From positions 1-7,886 of the forward strand of contig CACXBO010000035.1 of NCBI GenBank assembly GCA_902765975.1: a stretch of DNA of 7,886 bases. Reading direction: 5' to 3'. The DNA comes from Oscillospiraceae bacterium. Its GTDB lineage: Bacteria; Bacillota; Clostridia; Oscillospirales; Oscillospiraceae. The position numbers were made by a program, and so were the translations under genes. Below, piece by piece: positions 1 to 5,713 of this stretch (the first letter of the stretch is position 1; each line of letters starts with the position of its first letter). Below the pieces are notes generated by a model that did not search any database, was not told the DNA's origin, and was given only the letters and a program-made list of their open reading frames with translations.

Positions 1-31
1 AAAAAACGGTCGGCGCATTCCGCGCCGACCG
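1..31 (-). terminator. Rho-independent terminator of the minus-strand block
   Basis: A perfect 10-bp inverted repeat (CGGTCGGCGC at 7-16 pairs with 22-31) closes a 5-nt loop. Read on the minus strand it is followed by six T residues (the A run at 1-6). It starts 6 bp after the stop codon of the zinc-ribbon gene, the usual position for an intrinsic terminator. The plus-strand flank has no T-run, so it should act only on minus-strand transcripts. Confidence 0.93.
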
Positions 32-37
32 ATAACT

Positions 38-508
38 TTATCGAAGAAAATTAAGATCCCTTACAATTGAAGGCTCGTATGCCTTTCCGCGGCAGACCTG
101 GAAAAATGCGATGAGCCGCAGTACGAAAAGAATGATCAAGCATACGATCACTACCATAGGAATTATGAAGGTCCATACAAAAACTACTCCGAAAAGAAAC
201 AGGATAATGCCGAGAACGGTTATTTTCAAGGCCTGCTTTATATGGAATGCAACGTATTTTGAATCCTTTCCGACAAGAGAAGCGATGATAAGACCGAGTA
301 CGCCCATCAGATAGGCAGCCATACAGGCGACCTTATTATCAGAGACGTCCGCGTCAGAAAACTCTTGCGTGTGGTCGTAAGACGAAACGGCAGAGTAAAA
401 GTCCTGAGTGTAGTATTCCTGCTGCTCCCCGGAGAGAGCGAGACCGCAGTTTGTGCAGACAATGGCGTCGTCAACAAGGAGAGAGCCGCAATGCGGGCAC
501 TGTTTCAT
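38..508 (-). CDS. Zinc-ribbon, DUF4870-like small membrane protein
   Basis: A 156-residue protein of unknown function. It opens with a zinc ribbon made of two CxxC pairs (C4/C7 and C18/C21, as in MKQCPHCG and CTNCG). An acidic, Tyr-rich linker follows (about 26-58), then a hydrophobic domain with about three membrane segments (roughly 60-80, 95-118, 118-138). The segment around FHIKQAL (88-94) and the C-terminal GKAYEPSI stretch resemble DUF4870/Tic20-like proteins, in which a His-x-x-Gln motif precedes a helix. The reading frame continues upstream to a TTG at 571, but that codon has no ribosome site and falls inside the -35 box of a near-consensus promoter. The ATG at 508 has an AAAGG about 12 nt upstream and starts the zinc ribbon directly, so it is preferred. 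It is last in the minus-strand block. The function is not known; domain recognition is by eye. Confidence 0.85.
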   Translation of the reverse strand: MKQCPHCGSLLVDDAIVCTNCGLALSGEQQEYYTQDFYSAVSSYDHTQEFSDADVSDNKVACMAAYLMGVLGLIIASLVGKDSKYVAFHIKQALKITVLGIILFLFGVVFVWTFIIPMVVIVCLIILFVLRLIAFFQVCRGKAYEPSIVRDLNFLR

Positions 509-542
509 AATCAGCGTCATCCTTTCCGTGGAGTATGGATAA

Positions 543-571
543 AGTATATCCTTTAGGTGAGAAATAGTCAA
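543..571 (-). promoter_or_regulatory. Sigma-A promoter of the zinc-ribbon gene
   Basis: On the minus strand TTGACT (566-571) and TATACT (543-548) are separated by exactly 17 bp; each hexamer differs from consensus at one position. The predicted transcript would start near 536, giving a leader of about 28 nt that contains the AAAGG at 521-525 before the ATG at 508. The promoter lies in the 65-bp gap after the yitT-family stop codon. Confidence 0.75.
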
Positions 572-573
572 GT

Positions 574-1437
574 TCAGATATCCGAAAAACCCTTGCCTAT
601 TATCTGAGAGGAATTGACCATCGTTATGAAGGCGCTGTCGTCGACCGTTTTTATATAGTTTCTCAGCATAACGGCCTGACGCCTGGTGAGCACGGTAGTT
701 ATAACTTTTTCGTGCTGGTGCGAGTAAGCGCCCTCCGCGTCGGATATTGTCGCGCTGCGGTTGAGCCTTTCGATTATAAAGCGCTCGATAGTCTCGGGCT
801 CTTTGGAAATAATCGTGATATATTTTCTGCTGTTTATCCCGTCGATAACGAGGTCAACGAGGAACGTCTTCATAATAAGTCCGAGTACGCAGTAAAGCCC
901 GGTGGCGACGTCAAATAGCCAGAAGGTTGCGACAGTAATAACGGCGTCGGTCGCAAGCAAAGCCATTCCGATAGGCAGAGACGAATGCCTGGCAAGTATC
1001 ATTGCAACAATATCCGTTCCGCCCGTCGATGCTCCGATGTTGAACACGAGAGCTGAGCCTACGGCGGGGAGAATGACAGCCCACACAAGCTCAAGCAGCG
1101 GATCGTGCGTAAGCGGCTCTTTAAGCGGGACAAAAAACTCGATTATCGCAACGTAAACGGAGAGCATAACGGAGGAATAGGCAGTTCCGAAAGCAAAATC
1201 CTTCCCGACGAAGATAAGCCCCAGAACAAGCAGCGCGACATTTATAATAAACATAAAGGTTCCCATATGGAGTGATGGGAAAACATCCGCAAGCAGAATA
1301 GCAAGTCCGCTCGTCCCGCCGAGAGCAAAGTGGTTCGGAGTTTTGAAAAGAGCGATTCCTGCGGCGGTAACGATCAGTCCCGCGTTAAGTATAAGAAACC
1401 AGATGAGCTTGTCCTTAAAGCTTTTCTTCGTTGTCAT
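574..1437 (-). CDS. YitT family membrane protein (DUF161 + DUF2179)
   Basis: A 287-residue integral membrane protein of the YitT family, close to the usual length of 280-290. The N-terminal two thirds hold about five to six hydrophobic helices (approximately 12-30, 40-52, 58-77, 84-103, 115-134, 155-195). The family's glycine-rich repeats are visible at FALGGTSGLA (37-46) and ASTGGTDIVA (136-145). The C-terminal part (about 202-283) is the soluble DUF2179 domain, ending in the typical GKGF. The biochemical role of the family is not established; some members have been proposed as transporters. The ATG at 1437 has AGGGG 8 nt upstream. The gene lies 54 bp downstream of the thioesterase gene on the same strand with no terminator between, so the two are probably cotranscribed. 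The symbol yitT is not assigned because most Firmicutes carry several paralogues. Confidence 0.93.
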   Translation of the reverse strand: MTTKKSFKDKLIWFLILNAGLIVTAAGIALFKTPNHFALGGTSGLAILLADVFPSLHMGTFMFIINVALLVLGLIFVGKDFAFGTAYSSVMLSVYVAIIEFFVPLKEPLTHDPLLELVWAVILPAVGSALVFNIGASTGGTDIVAMILARHSSLPIGMALLATDAVITVATFWLFDVATGLYCVLGLIMKTFLVDLVIDGINSRKYITIISKEPETIERFIIERLNRSATISDAEGAYSHQHEKVITTVLTRRQAVMLRNYIKTVDDSAFITMVNSSQIIGKGFSDI

Positions 1438-1491
1438 CTCTGTTACCCCTGTAATGCTGATTTTTTGTATCCTGCCTCGAATGAAATTATC

Positions 1492-1881
1492 TTATTCTGC
1501 CGTGTAATAGGTGAAGGTGGAGGAGGCAAGAAGATTTCCCGCCTCGTCTTCCACTGAAACGCCGACGACGGAAATCCTGCGCCCTTTGCGGATGATGCTA
1601 GGTCTTGCGAATACCTTGCCCGACTTTACGTTGCGGAGAAAGTGAAAATCCGCGTCCAGACTCATTATGTCCTTTCCTGCTTCTGAAATACAGGCTCCGC
1701 CCGCGATATCCGCGAGAGTGAAGAGCATTCCGCCGTTAATAAAGCCGTGAGAATTTTTATGCTGCTCTCCTGCGGTGAACTCTGCGAACACGCCCCCGGA
1801 GACGTCGAGTTTCAATTCGATACCGCAATGCGGCATAAATCCGTCGCCTGCCAGTGCCTCGATCCTTGCGTCGGTTTCCAT
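1492..1881 (-). CDS. PaaI-type hotdog-fold thioesterase
   Basis: A 129-residue single hotdog domain of the PaaI thioesterase family, probably hydrolysing an acyl-CoA or similar thioester in the cytoplasm. The diagnostic stretch at 43-60 reads NSHGFINGG followed by MLFTLAD. It holds the acidic residue (D58) that aligns with the catalytic Asp of PaaI enzymes, at the start of the central hotdog helix. The usual HGG triad is NGG here (N49-G50-G51). The beta strands that follow (about 72-128) match the family, including the GRRISVVGVSVEDEAG region. A GGAGGC ribosome site lies 7 nt before the ATG. It is the first gene of the minus-strand block. The substrate cannot be told from sequence. Confidence 0.88.
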   Translation of the reverse strand: METDARIEALAGDGFMPHCGIELKLDVSGGVFAEFTAGEQHKNSHGFINGGMLFTLADIAGGACISEAGKDIMSLDADFHFLRNVKSGKVFARPSIIRKGRRISVVGVSVEDEAGNLLASSTFTYYTAE

Positions 1882-1910
1882 AATATCAGCCTCCGATGTA
1901 TACTATGACG

Positions 1911-1939
1911 ATTTTAACATTCATCTGGAAAAAGCGCAA
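1911..1939 (-). promoter_or_regulatory. Candidate promoter of the thioesterase/YitT operon
   Basis: On the minus strand TAAAAT (1911-1916) is a good -10 box. TTGCGC (1934-1939) lies 17 bp upstream as a weak -35. The predicted start near 1904 leaves the GGAGGC ribosome site (1889-1894) inside the leader. The match is moderate, and other AT-rich hexamers exist in this divergent region. Confidence 0.45.
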
Positions 1940-2012
1940 CAATTAATTTGCAATTAGTATAAACATTAAGATATAAAAGTTTATAATTTTTGTTAAAAAC
2001 CTCAGATTGATA

Positions 2013-2041
2013 TTGAAAAACGGATAAATTTGTTATACAAT
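2013..2041 (+). promoter_or_regulatory. Sigma-A promoter of trmL-pgk operon
   Basis: TTGAAA (2013-2018) and TACAAT (2036-2041) are spaced 17 bp apart in AT-rich DNA. The predicted start is near 2048, just before the strong ribosome site of trmL. No other comparable promoter was seen before pgk, so this is the likely head promoter of the glycolytic genes downstream. Confidence 0.65.
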
Positions 2042-2057
2042 AGTAAACGTATGAGAA

Positions 2058-2064
2058 AGAGGTG
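2058..2064 (+). promoter_or_regulatory. Ribosome binding site deciding the GTG start of trmL
   Basis: AGAGGTG lies 5 nt before the GTG at 2070. The upstream ATG at 2051 runs into a TGA after four codons, so it cannot start the gene. The SPOUT domain begins at residue 3 of the GTG-initiated protein. Confidence 0.75.
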
Positions 2065-2069
2065 AAAAG

Positions 2070-2576
2070 GTGGTCAATCTTGTGCTCGTAGAGCCGGAGA
2101 TCCCAGCTAATACCGGAAACATTGCGCGCACCTGCGCGGCAACTAGATCGAGGCTGCATCTCATAAAGCCGCTGGGCTTTGACATTTCCGATAAAGCCGT
2201 AAAGCGAGCGGGGCTCGACTATTGGCCGATGGTCGATATTACCGTTTATGAGAATATCGAGGAGTTTCTCAGGCTGCACGGGGATAAGGACCTTTGGCTG
2301 ACTACTACGAAAGCTCCGAGGCAGTATACAGAGGCGAACCTGTCCGGCGAGCCGTGGATACTGTTCGGAAAGGAGACGGCAGGTCTACCGCAGTGGCTGC
2401 GCGAAAGATACCGAGAAAAATGCATCAGACTCCCCATGCGGGAGGATGCGAGAAGCCTCAACCTCTCAAACACAGCCGCCGTTATGTGCTATGAGGCGCT
2501 CAGGCAGCAGGGCTTTCCTGGTCTGAGCGGCTTTGGAGAGATGGCGGAGCAAAGTCCGTTAACCGTTGAAAAATAA
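2070..2576 (+). CDS. trmL: tRNA (cytidine(34)-2'-O)-methyltransferase
   Basis: A 168-residue SPOUT-family methyltransferase of the TrmL/YibK type. Such enzymes transfer a methyl group from S-adenosylmethionine to the 2'-OH of the wobble nucleotide of certain tRNAs, tRNA-Leu in E. coli. All three SPOUT motifs are visible: motif 1 at 8-21 with PANTGNIAR, motif 2 LFGKETAGLP at 98-107, and motif 3 at 121-137 with REDARSLNLSNTAA, which forms the trefoil knot and SAM pocket. The length is slightly above E. coli TrmL (about 157) because of a short C-terminal tail (about 150-168). Translation starts at a GTG with a strong ribosome site. The stop is 20 bp before pgk, so the two genes are almost certainly cotranscribed. 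Family assignment is firm; the exact tRNA target is inferred. Confidence 0.93.
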   Translation: MVNLVLVEPEIPANTGNIARTCAATRSRLHLIKPLGFDISDKAVKRAGLDYWPMVDITVYENIEEFLRLHGDKDLWLTTTKAPRQYTEANLSGEPWILFGKETAGLPQWLRERYREKCIRLPMREDARSLNLSNTAAVMCYEALRQQGFPGLSGFGEMAEQSPLTVEK

Positions 2577-2596
2577 TATAAAGGAGCGTAATTATC

Positions 2597-3871
2597 ATGA
2601 ACTATGCAAAGAAATCCGTTAAGGACGTCGATGTAGCCGGCAAGAAAGTCCTTCTTCGCTGCGACTTTAACGTCCCCACCAAGGACGGCGTCATCACCAG
2701 CGACAAGAGGATCGTAGCCGCACTCCCCACAATCAAGTATCTCCTTGATAACGGAGCAGCCGTTATCGCCTGCAGCCATATGGGCAAGCCCATAGCCACC
2801 TACGACGCATACGTCAAGAAGCAGACCGAGAAGGGCACGGCTCCCGAGAAGATCACAGAGGAAGCCTGGCAGAAGTCACTCAAGAAGCTCAGCCTCAAGC
2901 CGGTGGCAGCCCGCCTCTCCGAGCTCCTCGGTATAGAGGTCAAGATGGCGTCCGACGTTGTCGGCGAGAGCGCGAAGGCTCTTGCAGCCGAGCTTAAGCC
3001 CGGCGAGCTTATGCTCCTTGAGAATCTCCGCTATGAGAAGGGCGAGACCAAGAACAATCCCGACCTTGCGAAGGCTCTTGCCTCCATGGCAGAGCTCTAC
3101 GTTTCCGACGCTTTCGGAACCGTTCACCGTGCTCACGCCTCCACGGCCGGCGTTGCCGATTACCTCCCGGCAGTATGCGGCTTCCTCATTGAGAAGGAAA
3201 TCGGCATCATGGGCAAGGCGCTTGCCGATCCCGAGCGTCCCTTCGTCGCCATCCTCGGCGGTGCAAAGGTCTCCGATAAGCTTAACGTCATTTCCAACCT
3301 CCTCGAAAAGGTCGATACCCTCATTATCGGCGGCGGCATGGCCTACACCTTCCTCGCTGCCAAGGGTTATGGAGTAGGCACAAGCCTTCTCGACGCGGAA
3401 AAGCTCGATTACTGCAAGGAAATGATGGCAAAGGCAGAGGAGAAGGGCGTAAAGCTCCTCCTCCCGATAGACACAGTTATCGCAAAGAGCTTCCCCGATC
3501 CCATTGACGGACCTATCGAAGTTGAGACTGTCCCCTCCGATTCCATTCCCGACGATATGATGGGCCTCGACATCGGAGAGAAGACCCGTGAGCTTTTTGC
3601 CGACGCGGCAAAGAGCGCAAAGACCGTCGTTTGGAACGGTCCTATGGGCGTTTTTGAAAATCCCACTCTTGCGAAGGGTACCATAGCCGTTGCACAGGCT
3701 CTTGCAGACTCTGAGGCGATCACCATCGTCGGCGGTGGCGATTCTGCAGCGGCCTGCGAGCAGCTCGGCTTTGCCGATAAGATCACCCACATCTCCACCG
3801 GCGGCGGAGCAAGCCTTGAGTTCCTTGAGGGTAAGGAGCTTCCGGGCGTTGCGGCTCTTCTCGATAAATAA
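2597..3871 (+). CDS. pgk: Phosphoglycerate kinase
   Basis: A cytoplasmic glycolytic kinase that transfers phosphate from 1,3-bisphosphoglycerate to ADP. It has 424 residues, about 30 longer than a typical bacterial PGK. The signatures are RCDFNVP (21-27, with D23 and N25), R38, ENLRY (142-146), DAFGTVHRAHAS (171-182, with R178), GGAKVSDK (221-228), NGPMGVFE (347-354), GGGDSA (379-384) and STGGGASLEFLEG (400-412). The 3-phosphoglycerate-binding HLGRP motif is HMGKP here (61-65), with H61 kept and Arg replaced by Lys. It is followed by a Lys/Glu-rich stretch (about 66-98) roughly 24 residues longer than usual before the SLKPVAARL helix. AAGGAG lies 10 nt before the ATG. Heavy use of CTC/CTT, AAG and GAG codons is consistent with high expression. 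Confidence 0.98.
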   Translation: MNYAKKSVKDVDVAGKKVLLRCDFNVPTKDGVITSDKRIVAALPTIKYLLDNGAAVIACSHMGKPIATYDAYVKKQTEKGTAPEKITEEAWQKSLKKLSLKPVAARLSELLGIEVKMASDVVGESAKALAAELKPGELMLLENLRYEKGETKNNPDLAKALASMAELYVSDAFGTVHRAHASTAGVADYLPAVCGFLIEKEIGIMGKALADPERPFVAILGGAKVSDKLNVISNLLEKVDTLIIGGGMAYTFLAAKGYGVGTSLLDAEKLDYCKEMMAKAEEKGVKLLLPIDTVIAKSFPDPIDGPIEVETVPSDSIPDDMMGLDIGEKTRELFADAAKSAKTVVWNGPMGVFENPTLAKGTIAVAQALADSEAITIVGGGDSAAACEQLGFADKITHISTGGGASLEFLEGKELPGVAALLDK

Positions 3872-3890
3872 TTTCGCTCTTACTGATTAA

Positions 3891-3920
3891 GAGGGCGGCC
3901 TTTGACCGCCCTCGTTTATA
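3891..3920 (+). terminator. Hairpin after pgk with weak U-tract, possible partial terminator
   Basis: GAGGGCGG (3891-3898) pairs with CCGCCCTC (3906-3913), an 8-bp GC-rich stem with a 7-nt loop starting 19 bp after the pgk stop. Only GTTTATA follows, a poor U-tract compared with the terminators at 1-31 and 5549-5583. It may terminate part of the transcripts or protect the pgk mRNA 3' end while tpiA and gpmA are read through. Confidence 0.6.
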
Positions 3921-3972
3921 AAAAATAATTCCGTTAAATCGGTTTAATATAATAGAAAGAAGTGTTTCAGCT

Positions 3973-4746
3973 ATGAACAGAAGATACCGCAAGACAATTA
4001 TCGCCGGCAACTGGAAAATGAACATGCTTCCCAGCCAGGTTAAGCCCTTCGCAGATGAGCTCAAGGCTGTGTCTCCCCGCGCAAAATACTGTGAGGTAGT
4101 TATCTGTGCTCCTTACGTTGATCTTCCCGCCGCGCTTAAGGCCTTCAAGGAACTCCGCATTTCCGTAGGCGCTGAAAACCTCAACGAGAACGAGAAGGGC
4201 GCATATACCGGAGAAATAGCCGCGAATATGCTTACCGATCTCGGCGTTAAATACGTTATCATCGGTCACTCCGAGAGAAGACAGTACTATGGCGAGACCG
4301 ATTTCTCTGTCAATAAGAAAGTTCACGCGGCCCTTGAGGCGGGGCTTTCACCCATCGTCTGCGTCGGCGAGAGCCTTGAGGAGCGCGAAATGGGAATTAC
4401 CCTCGAGCGCATTAATCTTCAGGTCAAGGCCGCTCTTGCGGGCGTTTCCGCTGAGAAGATGCGCAAGGTCGTCATCGCATACGAGCCTATCTGGGCAATA
4501 GGAACGGGCCGCACCGCCACAGCCGAGCAGGCCGGCGAAGTCTGCTCCGCTATCCGCGGTGTTATACGCGATCTCTACGGCGCCCGCATTGCACGCGCCG
4601 TTACCATCCAGTACGGCGGCTCAATGAACGATAAGAACGCAGCAGAGCTCCTTGCTCAGCCCGACATCGACGGCGGACTCATCGGCGGCGCCAGCCTCGT
4701 ACCCGCAAAGTTTGCCGCTATCATCGCTGCCGCAAATCAGGAATAA
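3973..4746 (+). CDS. tpiA: Triose-phosphate isomerase
   Basis: A 257-residue cytoplasmic TIM barrel that interconverts dihydroxyacetone phosphate and glyceraldehyde 3-phosphate. The length is normal for the family. The catalytic residues are all in place: N13 and K15 in AGNWKMN, H99 in IIGHSERR, and E171 in AYEPIWAIGTG, which leads into the flexible phosphate-gripping loop 6 (about 172-182). The phosphate-binding YGGS (214-217) and the C-terminal GG (238-239) are also present. The ATG at 3973 has a modest AAAGAAG ribosome site about 10 nt upstream. The 101-bp gap after pgk holds the weak hairpin, and gpmA follows after 36 bp. The gene is probably part of the trmL-pgk-tpiA-gpmA transcript. Confidence 0.98.
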   Translation: MNRRYRKTIIAGNWKMNMLPSQVKPFADELKAVSPRAKYCEVVICAPYVDLPAALKAFKELRISVGAENLNENEKGAYTGEIAANMLTDLGVKYVIIGHSERRQYYGETDFSVNKKVHAALEAGLSPIVCVGESLEEREMGITLERINLQVKAALAGVSAEKMRKVVIAYEPIWAIGTGRTATAEQAGEVCSAIRGVIRDLYGARIARAVTIQYGGSMNDKNAAELLAQPDIDGGLIGGASLVPAKFAAIIAAANQE

Positions 4747-4782
4747 GAGCTAAGCATACTTATAAATATAAGGAGAATAATA

Positions 4783-5529
4783 ATGACTAAACTCGTATTA
4801 GTACGCCACGGCGAGAGCGAATGGAACAAGCTCAACCTTTTCACCGGCTGGACCGACGTAGAGCTCAGCGACAAGGGCAGGGAAGAAGCTAAGGCAGCAG
4901 GCAGAGTCCTTAAAGAGAACGGCTACGATTTCGATATTTGCTACACATCATATCTTAAGCGCGCTATTCACACTCTGAACATCGCTCTCGACGAGATGGA
5001 CAGAGCATGGCTTCCCGTAGTGAAGAGCTGGAAGCTCAATGAGCGCCATTACGGCGCGCTTCAGGGACTCAATAAGGCGGAGACGGCAGAGAAATACGGC
5101 GAAGATCAGGTTAAAATCTGGCGCCGCAGCTTCGACGTAAAGCCGCCCGCACTCGATGAGAACGATGAGCGCAGCGCAACAAAGCAGGCGATGTTCCGCG
5201 ATGTTCCCAAGGAGCTTCTTCCCGCCAACGAGAGCCTTGAGACCACCGTTGAGCGCGTTGTTCCCTATTTTGAAGAGGTCATCAAAAAGGATATGGAGGC
5301 CGGCAAGCGCGTTATCATAGCAGCCCACGGCAATTCGCTCCGCGCCCTCGTTAAGTATTTCGATAACCTCTCCAGCGACGAGATAATCGGAGTTAACATC
5401 CCGACCGGAACCCCGCTCGTTTATGAGTTCGATGAAAACTTTAAGGCAGTCAACCACTATTACCTCGGCGATCAGGACGCGATCAACGCAAAAATGCAGG
5501 CTGTCGCCAATCAGGGAAAGAAGCAGTAA
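4783..5529 (+). CDS. gpmA: 2,3-bisphosphoglycerate-dependent phosphoglycerate mutase
   Basis: A 248-residue cofactor-dependent phosphoglycerate mutase (dPGM) of the histidine-phosphatase superfamily, converting 3-phosphoglycerate to 2-phosphoglycerate. The length matches E. coli GpmA (about 250). Visible active-site residues are the phosphohistidine H9 in LVRHGESEWN, R60 in YLKRAIHT, E87 in NERHYGALQG (proton donor) and H182 in AAHGNSLRAL. The full N-terminal family signature NLFTGWTDVELSDKG (18-32) and the C-terminal GTPLVYEFD region separate it from other histidine phosphatases such as broad-specificity CobC-like enzymes. AAGGAG lies 7 nt before the ATG. It is the last gene of the glycolytic block and is followed by a strong terminator. 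Many Clostridia use the unrelated cofactor-independent mutase (GpmI); whether this genome also has one is not visible here. Confidence 0.97.
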   Translation: MTKLVLVRHGESEWNKLNLFTGWTDVELSDKGREEAKAAGRVLKENGYDFDICYTSYLKRAIHTLNIALDEMDRAWLPVVKSWKLNERHYGALQGLNKAETAEKYGEDQVKIWRRSFDVKPPALDENDERSATKQAMFRDVPKELLPANESLETTVERVVPYFEEVIKKDMEAGKRVIIAAHGNSLRALVKYFDNLSSDEIIGVNIPTGTPLVYEFDENFKAVNHYYLGDQDAINAKMQAVANQGKKQ

Positions 5530-5548
5530 TTTCAATTATCGTTCATCT

Positions 5549-5583
5549 TACCGCCCGTTCATGCGAACGGGCGGTATTCTTAT
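5549..5583 (+). terminator. Rho-independent terminator after gpmA
   Basis: A perfect 12-bp stem (TACCGCCCGTTC at 5549-5560 pairs with 5565-5576) closes a 4-nt ATGC loop and is followed by TTCTTAT. It begins 19 bp after the gpmA stop and should end the glycolytic transcript. The opposite flank lacks a T-run, so it is probably one-directional. Confidence 0.9.
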
Positions 5584-5600
5584 GCATATTGTTTAATACT

Positions 5601-5629
5601 TTGACGCAATAAAGCCAAATTTTTATTAA
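5601..5629 (+). promoter_or_regulatory. Candidate upstream promoter P1 of the amino-acid ABC operon
   Basis: TTGACG (5601-5606) and TATTAA (5624-5629) are separated by 17 bp. The -35 is close to consensus and the -10 is weaker. The predicted start is near 5636, which would give a leader of about 78 nt before the receptor gene. Confidence 0.45.
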
Positions 5630-5632
5630 TTG

Positions 5633-5668
5633 TTGACCTTGCATAAAGAAGCAGCATAAATATATAAT
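5633..5668 (+). promoter_or_regulatory. Candidate proximal promoter region P2 of the amino-acid ABC operon
   Basis: A good -35 box TTGACC (5633-5638) has only a weak -10 (CATAAA, 5655-5660) at a 16-bp spacing. A consensus TATAAT (5663-5668) has a weak -35, TTGCAT (5639-5644), 18 bp upstream. At least one start near 5667-5675 is plausible. The DNA from 5656 to 5697 is almost pure A/T, so an exact choice by eye is unsafe. I saw no riboswitch or T-box-like structure in the leader. Confidence 0.45.
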
Positions 5669-5713
5669 TATACTATGATAATTTAAATATATATTCAGAA
5701 AAGAGGCAATAAA

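Noticed and set aside
509..571. N-terminal extension of the zinc-ribbon protein to a TTG at 571
   Set aside because: The TTG has no ribosome site and lies within the -35 box of the promoter, so the mRNA probably starts downstream of it. The ATG at 508 starts the conserved ribbon.
1914..2279. A minus-strand open frame across the divergent promoter region and the start of trmL
   Set aside because: It overlaps trmL and the thioesterase promoter region, has no recognisable domain, and its C-terminal part is translated AT-rich intergenic DNA.
2876..3790. A 304-codon open frame on the minus strand inside pgk
   Set aside because: It is fully antisense to an unmistakable pgk with all catalytic motifs. 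Its protein resembles no family I know, and long antisense frames are common in genes with strong codon bias.
3934..3947. Small palindrome TTAAA-TCGG-TTTAA before tpiA as a regulator operator
   Set aside because: A 5-bp AT stem is too weak to support an operator, and no matching second copy was noticed in the window.
3948..3953. A perfect TATAAT just upstream of tpiA
   Set aside because: No acceptable -35 lies at 16-18 bp, and a start near 3960 would cut into the ribosome site at 3956-3962. It is probably chance in AT-rich DNA.
4948..5535. A 195-codon minus-strand open frame opposite gpmA
   Set aside because: It is antisense to a complete gpmA and spans the mutase active-site codons. It has no recognisable domain and is explained by codon bias.
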